Assembly (NCBI GenBank): GCA_029251865.1
Contig: JAQXCN010000031.1
Coordinates: 1-64,000 of the forward strand
Reading direction: 5' to 3'
Length of the DNA stretch: 64,000 nt
Source of the DNA: Crocinitomicaceae bacterium
GTDB taxonomy: Bacteria; Bacteroidota; Bacteroidia; Flavobacteriales_D; Crocinitomicaceae
This document shows positions 59,701 through 64,000 of the stretch, in pieces (positions within the stretch are counted from its first letter, which is position 1; each line of letters opens with the position of its first letter). The notes under the pieces were generated by a model. That model made no database searches, had not been told where the DNA came from, and was given only the letters and a program-made list of their open reading frames with translations. A program made the translations under genes and the position numbers.

Positions 59701-60234
59701 AACTGCTACATTCTGATTATTGTAGATCGTACCATTTGGGTCCGGTCCTGTAATGAAGAAACCAAAGGCATCATTGAAGCCCGCCGACACCCATTCCGGA
59801 TATTCCTCTGAACCAAATACAAATCGAATTTGAAGTTCGTCACAGGTTGGCACGACATCAAACTCAAGAATACAACAATCATTATTGGCTAATGGCTCAA
59901 GCGCATTTAATTGTGGATCGTTGCAGTTTGTTCCATTATCCGTACTCATGAAATTCGCTCCTGGAGCGTTAATATCAGCAACATTCCCAGTAGTCATTAC
60001 AAGACCTGTTGGAATACCAATATCCGTTGTTTCACCATTCGTAAAAGTTCCGTAGGCATTATTGGGACAATTCATTGTAGCATTTGTTATTGTCAATCCA
60101 CCACTAATGATGGAATTAACAACTACTTCCGCTGTCGCACCTTGATTCTCGATAATTAATTGAGCATGTACATTTTTTGAGAAAAAAACAACACATAAAA
60201 GAGAAAGAAAAGAAACAAAACTATTACAATGCAT
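56761..60234 (-). CDS. Large secreted protein with choice-of-anchor-L-like N-terminus, Ig/PKD-like repeats and T9SS type B C-terminus
   Basis: GLVMTTGNVADINAPG...CDELQIRFVFGSEEYPEWVSAGFNDAFGFFITGP; PKD-like VDFLNQSSNATMYSWDFGNGG; PNVFSPNQDGTNELFIIETENI...NRWGN...WDGK...GVYFYKY; ATG at 60234 preferred over TTG at 60243. Confidence 0.88.
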   Translation of the reverse strand: MHCNSFVSFLSLLCVVFFSKNVHAQLIIENQGATAEVVVNSIISGGLTITNATMNCPNNAYGTFTNGETTDIGIPTGLVMTTGNVADINAPGANFMSTDNGTNCNDPQLNALEPLANNDCCILEFDVVPTCDELQIRFVFGSEEYPEWVSAGFNDAFGFFITGPDPNGTIYNNQNVAVLPDGVTIVSIDNVNANLNQAFYVNNANGATNVFDAFTTVLISDVSVVPCESYHFKLAIADAGDGVWDSGVFVDFLECSNALETSVSSTPVSCLGSDGTATVNASGGFPGYTYSWNTNPSQTTATATGLEPGFYDVSVDDAGGCTEPIIETIEVVANAIVPTLSINSETICEGDFITLTATPSILGGVFLWNTGETTSSISVNPNATSDFTCDYDLAGCIASATGTVTVNPLLESTTVITICDSDLPFSWNGLEINAGGLHQVVLTDVQNGCDSTANLELFVNPSLTSTTNLSICEEELPYSWNGIEFLTSDNQTIALTSVVSGCDSLATLNLIVEAPSLTINSEVMCLGSSVTLTATPSINGGSYVWSTGEVGTSTIEVTPNETLNYTCDYDLAGCMAQASATVTVNPILESNSSLAICESELPFDWNGISFTEAGIQTSTLTSVVSGCDSLATLDLGVSPTLASESFETICDSELPYEWNGLFFGVGGTQTVILQSIETGCDSLATMNLTVTASQVANFEQLGPYCQDDAADALSNVSLDGYTGVWGPPGINTNAVGPTIYAFVVDPDQCALNYQMVIIVNETPDLSIIGTNEICEGQTAVLTAISGLSNGEFSWMPSGETLSEITVSPTETTEYSVSYTVAGCPSPMVDFTVVVNPNTPVFAGDDVAVCMGETVILNGSNGLDYSWSNGVEDGVGFIPSETGVYTLTGFSADGCETQDELLVVVHQTPTIDPGPSILVCEGESVVLSASGAGPSAVYTWDNGVIDGVPFNLNSTTSYTVSGVDENGCEGNASITLETTPNPIALFEGTPVSGSIPLNVDFLNQSSNATMYSWDFGNGGLLDYSDPDNPSLSSIYEIEGVYYVELIAQNDLCSDTFGIEINALLLGDPIIFVPNVFSPNQDGTNELFIIETENIATLELIILNRWGNVMARIESLEDGWDGKSFSGNEAEEGVYFYKYTAQGNNGTELSGHGFLTLVR
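58165..59225 (-). repeat. Intragenic A-B-B-A-B-B repeat array
   Basis: Four copies of an about 50-aa unit (ICxSELPYxWNGxxF...GCDSLATLxL) in pairs, each pair preceded by an about 70-aa TLTATPSxxGGxxxWxTGE...NYTCDYDLAGC unit. Confidence 0.8.
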
Positions 60235-60568
60235 ATAATTCAAAGACTAAATTCAAACCTTGAAGGTTGCTTCTCAAATATACGAAATTGAAAATCAAAA
60301 AAAAATCTGAAATGCTTGAGCATGAATAAATTAAAATAATCTTTAAAACTTTCAGAATAGCATACAATAATGAAGAATGCTTGAGGCAGAAGAATCTCAA
60401 CATACGACATCTCAGTTATCACAAACCTCAACACTGTTAAACCTCTCTAAGATCTTGGACAAAAGATCTATCTGTACTTTTTTAGTCTTTCTTGTTTTCC
60501 GCTTTTAATGTGCGATAAATACGTTCCCAAGACTATTATAAACGGAATCAATTACCTAATTTTAAAAT

Positions 60569-61678
60569 ATGTTCCTAGCACGTTTACACCTTCTACAATT
60601 CAAGAACCATCAAAGCACTGAGGTCCAGCTTATTAATGGCTTAAATGCATTCATAGGAAAGAACGGGAGCGGCAAAACCAACGTGCTAGATGCGATACAT
60701 TACATGAGTATGTGCAAAAGCTATTTGAATCCAATTGACAAACAAAATGTAATGTTTAATCAAAGCTTTTTCCATATTAACGGAACATGGAATGTCGATA
60801 AAAAAGAACATCAAGTTGCCTGCTCATACAAACTTGGCGCAAAAAAGAAAATTAAACTAAACAAGAAAGAATACGAAAAGTTAGCGGAACATATCGGTAA
60901 GTTTCCTGTAGTTTTCATTTCGCCATACGACGGTGATTTAATTAACGAGGGAAGCGAATTAAGAAGAAAATGGATGGATGGTATCATATCTCAAGTCGAT
61001 CCTATATATTTAAATACGCTACAGTCCTACAATAAAGTACTATCCCAAAGGAATGCTTTACTTAAAAATATGGCAGAGCACCGTTTATTTGATTTAGAGT
61101 CCATTGAGGTTTGGGATGCGCAAATGTCAAAACTTGGTAACTTTATTCATCAAAAAAGAAGTGAATTTTTAGACTCTTTTATTCCTGTTTTTCAAAAATT
61201 CTATGGACAGATAGGTATAGATTCAGAGGATAGTAACATTGCTTATAAATCACAATTAATAGGTGAAAATTTTACTGATTTATTAGTCGCCAATCACAAA
61301 AAAGACAGCTACAATCAATACTCGAATGTTGGCATTCATAAAGATGATTTGATTTTTACCATTAAAGAGCATCCCATCAAAAAATTCGGTTCACAAGGGC
61401 AGCAAAAATCATTCGTTATCGCACTACGATTGGCTCAATTTGACTGGCTCAAAGCACAAAAGAGAACAAATCCAATTTTATTGCTTGATGACATATTTGA
61501 TAAACTCGATTCGGAGCGTGTTCAAAAGCTTGTCCAACTTGTCACGCAAGATTACTTTGGACAAGTGATTTTATCCGATACAGATCAAGAGCGAATGGAG
61601 AACCTGTTAGACACATTAAATGTTCCATCAAAATTATTTGAGGTGGTTCAAGGAGATGTTCAAGAAATTTCTCGTTAA
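60569..61678 (+). CDS. recF: DNA replication/repair protein RecF
   Basis: LHLLQFKNHQSTEVQL, GKNGSGKTNVLDAIHYM, GSQGQQKSFVIALRLAQ, LLLDDIFDKLD. Confidence 0.96.
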   Translation: MFLARLHLLQFKNHQSTEVQLINGLNAFIGKNGSGKTNVLDAIHYMSMCKSYLNPIDKQNVMFNQSFFHINGTWNVDKKEHQVACSYKLGAKKKIKLNKKEYEKLAEHIGKFPVVFISPYDGDLINEGSELRRKWMDGIISQVDPIYLNTLQSYNKVLSQRNALLKNMAEHRLFDLESIEVWDAQMSKLGNFIHQKRSEFLDSFIPVFQKFYGQIGIDSEDSNIAYKSQLIGENFTDLLVANHKKDSYNQYSNVGIHKDDLIFTIKEHPIKKFGSQGQQKSFVIALRLAQFDWLKAQKRTNPILLLDDIFDKLDSERVQKLVQLVTQDYFGQVILSDTDQERMENLLDTLNVPSKLFEVVQGDVQEISR

Positions 61679-61688
61679 TTTTAACATT

Positions 61689-62000
61689 ATGGTTTATAAC
61701 CCCGATAACAGAAGATCGAAAAAAGAGCAACCTTTAGGAGATGTAATTGAAAAGCTAATGAAGGCTTATCAATTGGATGATAAAATGAAAGAGTTCGACT
61801 TAAATGATGCATGGCCAGAACTTATGGGCAAAGCTGTCGCGCATAGGACGAAAAACATTAAGATCAAAAACAAAACCTTGCACCTTCAAATCGATTCTGC
61901 GGTAATGAGAGAGGAGCTTCACTCGGGGAAAAGAGTTATTATCGAACGTGTCAATCAATTCATGAAGAAAGAGGTGATTACGGATGTTTGGTTTTCTTAA
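61689..62000 (+). CDS. DUF721/DciA-like protein
   Basis: PLGDVIEKLMKAYQLDDKMKEFDLNDAWPELMGKAVAHRTKNIKIKNKTLHLQIDSAVMREEL; directly after recF; ATG at 61689 preferred over ORF-track start 61620. Confidence 0.85.
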   Translation: MVYNPDNRRSKKEQPLGDVIEKLMKAYQLDDKMKEFDLNDAWPELMGKAVAHRTKNIKIKNKTLHLQIDSAVMREELHSGKRVIIERVNQFMKKEVITDVWFS

Positions 62001-64000
62001 AGACCAACTTTTTTAAACGACATGTACATTGAATCGATGTCGAAAACCTTGCTTCCTATGTTCAATTTCCCTAGGTGTTTAATTTGAGAACCTTTCTCAA
62101 TTAAATAGGCATTTTTCACATCTATAAGCTGGGCGGATTCCACATCTATTTGAGCAGGTCCAAACTCTGCCTTTTTCCGATACGCTGCGAATGCAAAATC
62201 ACATCCTTCAATTTTTGTGTTATGAATATGCACCACCGATTTGTCTTTGGAAGCAATACCAATTGAGGCCTTTTGAATAATACAATTACTCACTTTCAGA
62301 TCAGAGTTTTCGCCTCCAGAAATACCTTTATCGCCGGAACCTATGATTTCGCAGCGGTCAATAAGAATCGTACTTCCTGAAAAATCAACACAATCATTAC
62401 CCGTAGCTTTAAATATTGAATTCTTTAAAGTTCCTGAGCAGAAATCTGCATCAAAACCGTCAGAATAAGTTCCATCGATAAGAAGACCATCTAGATTAAA
62501 ATCACAACGAATAAGATTCAACGCATCTTCACTTCTAGCATTTAAAAATGAGCAATTGAACAGCTTAACAATTCCCTCATATATTGTCAAGCCTCCAGTA
62601 AGTATCCAACTCTCAGCGTTCGCAGCTGTGAGGTTCGTACAAATCACATTATTCATTACAACCTCCTCTCCTTCTGGAAAAAAGACAACACCGCCTCCCG
62701 AGAGGCCACTGCCATTAATCTTTATTGGGTTTTGTTTTGAGCCAAGCAGCTCTGATTTACCAAAAGAAACTAAACGCGCACCATCACTAAGGTTAATACG
62801 CACCCCTTCCTCAACAACCAAGTTTTGATCTCTCGGAATATAAAACGTTTTCTTGAAATTATACGTTCTATTAGCTTTAAACCTTATCTCATCTAGAGAT
62901 CCCGAAACAAATTTACTTTTATTAAAATCTAAGATTGACTTATACTTTACTGGAGGAAAAGGACTTACTTTAACTGACAAGAGAGAATCCCCAGCAACTT
63001 TTGTTTTGTAATATATTTTCCTAGGCTTAAAAGTGAAGGCATAAGACTTTTTAGTCGCAACATCTCTGTAAGCCCCTAAAACTATTTTCTGTGTAAATGG
63101 AAGTATCAGGTTTTTATTAAACTTTGTAGAATAGCCAACAATTTCAATTGGAGAAAGTAAGTAATTTTCAAACTGAAAAACACCTTTAATGGAATCTGAA
63201 TCTATCGTATACACCTTTAATGCAACTTCATCAAAAATTACATTTTGAGGGGTGTCTTTGTACAATTCTTTTTTCTTAATATTTCTAACATTTTTAGCTA
63301 AGCCCTCATATTTTAAAACCTTTTCGCGTACGTTAAACTGATTTAGCAGAAAATAGTCTTTGTTTAACTTGTATTGCGGATATTCATGCTTTAGAAGAGA
63401 TTCATATTTTTGAATTTCAGCATCCAAGGCTAAAAAAGATTTCTTGAGGTAATTCTTATCCGAAAACACCTTTAGGTACTTAACATATAATTTGTTAAAT
63501 CCTTGATTTAAAAAGAGTGCATCAAAACTTGTAAAATCTTTCTCGTCTCGCCATCTCGATGCCATGCCTATGAGCTCATAGTGGATGGATAGTTTTCCAG
63601 AAAAACAATCATAAGCCACAGGTTCGAGTATACCATTTACAGGATTTAAATAATTCCTTTGATTGTGCCATATTAACCCATGGGTAGCATTCATAACATC
63701 ACACAAAGCAATAAAACGCGCCATTTTATCAATATCCATGTACTCTTGAAAGGTCGTATCTAAATCTCTGAATCTAGACATATGACTTTGAGCTAAAATG
63801 AATTGATTCAGAAGTACAGGGTTTTTTCTTGTTTTCTTTTTGCTAAAAGGTAGAATTTCAGCAGACTCTAAATAAGGATATTTCTTAAATCCTTGCTGGT
63901 GTTTTTGTTGATCATAATATCCCTGCCAAACCCCGCTCTCATCGAACTTAACAATAGGTCCTTCTCGACGTTTCCTATATTCTAATAGTCTTTTATCGAA
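61997..64000 (-). CDS. CotH-like protein fused to C-terminal right-handed parallel beta-helix (5' end outside window)
   Basis: Frame stays open from 63781 to the window edge (…RREGPIVKFDESGVWQGYYDQQKHQQGFKKYPYLESAEILPF…); YMDIDKMARFIALCDVMNATHGLIWHNQRNYLNPVNGILEPVAYD is CotH-like; later LLIDGTYSDGFDADFCSGTLKNSIFKATGNDCVDFSGS is beta-helix-like. Confidence 0.8.
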   Translation of the reverse strand, partial: FDKRLLEYRKRREGPIVKFDESGVWQGYYDQQKHQQGFKKYPYLESAEILPFSKKKTRKNPVLLNQFILAQSHMSRFRDLDTTFQEYMDIDKMARFIALCDVMNATHGLIWHNQRNYLNPVNGILEPVAYDCFSGKLSIHYELIGMASRWRDEKDFTSFDALFLNQGFNKLYVKYLKVFSDKNYLKKSFLALDAEIQKYESLLKHEYPQYKLNKDYFLLNQFNVREKVLKYEGLAKNVRNIKKKELYKDTPQNVIFDEVALKVYTIDSDSIKGVFQFENYLLSPIEIVGYSTKFNKNLILPFTQKIVLGAYRDVATKKSYAFTFKPRKIYYKTKVAGDSLLSVKVSPFPPVKYKSILDFNKSKFVSGSLDEIRFKANRTYNFKKTFYIPRDQNLVVEEGVRINLSDGARLVSFGKSELLGSKQNPIKINGSGLSGGGVVFFPEGEEVVMNNVICTNLTAANAESWILTGGLTIYEGIVKLFNCSFLNARSEDALNLIRCDFNLDGLLIDGTYSDGFDADFCSGTLKNSIFKATGNDCVDFSGSTILIDRCEIIGSGDKGISGGENSDLKVSNCIIQKASIGIASKDKSVVHIHNTKIEGCDFAFAAYRKKAEFGPAQIDVESAQLIDVKNAYLIEKGSQIKHLGKLNIGSKVFDIDSMYMSFKKVGL

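Noticed and set aside
59114-60159. ORFs antisense or out of frame within the T9SS-type giant gene
   Set aside because: Explained by the repetitive, biased composition of the real CDS.
60414-60424. TTATCACAA near recF resembling a DnaA box
   Set aside because: Differs from TTATNCACA at several positions, occurs once, and recF is not a reliable origin marker in Bacteroidetes.
60240-60434. 64-aa minus-strand ORF
   Set aside because: No homology signal, low-complexity Phe-rich translation, overlaps the upstream region of the large secreted-protein gene.
1-64000. Mobile elements, CRISPR arrays, defence islands, biosynthetic clusters
   Set aside because: No transposase, integrase, Cas, toxin-antitoxin, NRPS/PKS or phage structural motif in the ORF translations, and no spaced direct repeats seen by eye. 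A computed repeat search could still find short ones.

Overview
The window looks like AT-rich core chromosome from a Bacteroidetes organism, probably Flavobacteriales. The support is GldH, T9SS-type C-termini, the holB-ricT-gldH neighbourhood and TAnnTTTG-type -7 boxes. About 58 plausible protein genes are tightly packed. I saw no rRNA, tRNA, CRISPR array, prophage, transposase or obvious island. Recognisable housekeeping genes include asd, lptD-like, radA, rsmI, holB, ricT, gldH, metK, truA, fabD, aroA, a DAHP synthase/chorismate mutase, coaE, pruA, recF and a DUF721 gene. I did not find a clearly new multi-gene system. The observations most worth following up are: (1) a deoC operon with a full ALDH followed by a separate 292-aa ALDH-like ORF that lacks the catalytic Cys, i.e. 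a possible split ALDH16; (2) a CTP-synthase-type glutamine amidotransferase homologue that has lost its nucleophile; (3) an MbnP/MbnH-like pair with no methanobactin genes nearby; (4) a TerB-like/LETM1-like protein next to an ABC ATPase with no permease; (5) lptD and amidase genes whose start codons overlap head-to-head, with -7 boxes inside each other's coding region; (6) several -7 boxes 4-7 nt upstream of start codons, suggesting leaderless mRNAs; (7) convergent gene pairs that mostly overlap at their 3' ends, three of them sharing one TTAA as both stops; (8) a CotH-like/beta-helix fusion cut by the window edge. All homology calls come from reading the sequence and none was tested by a search.
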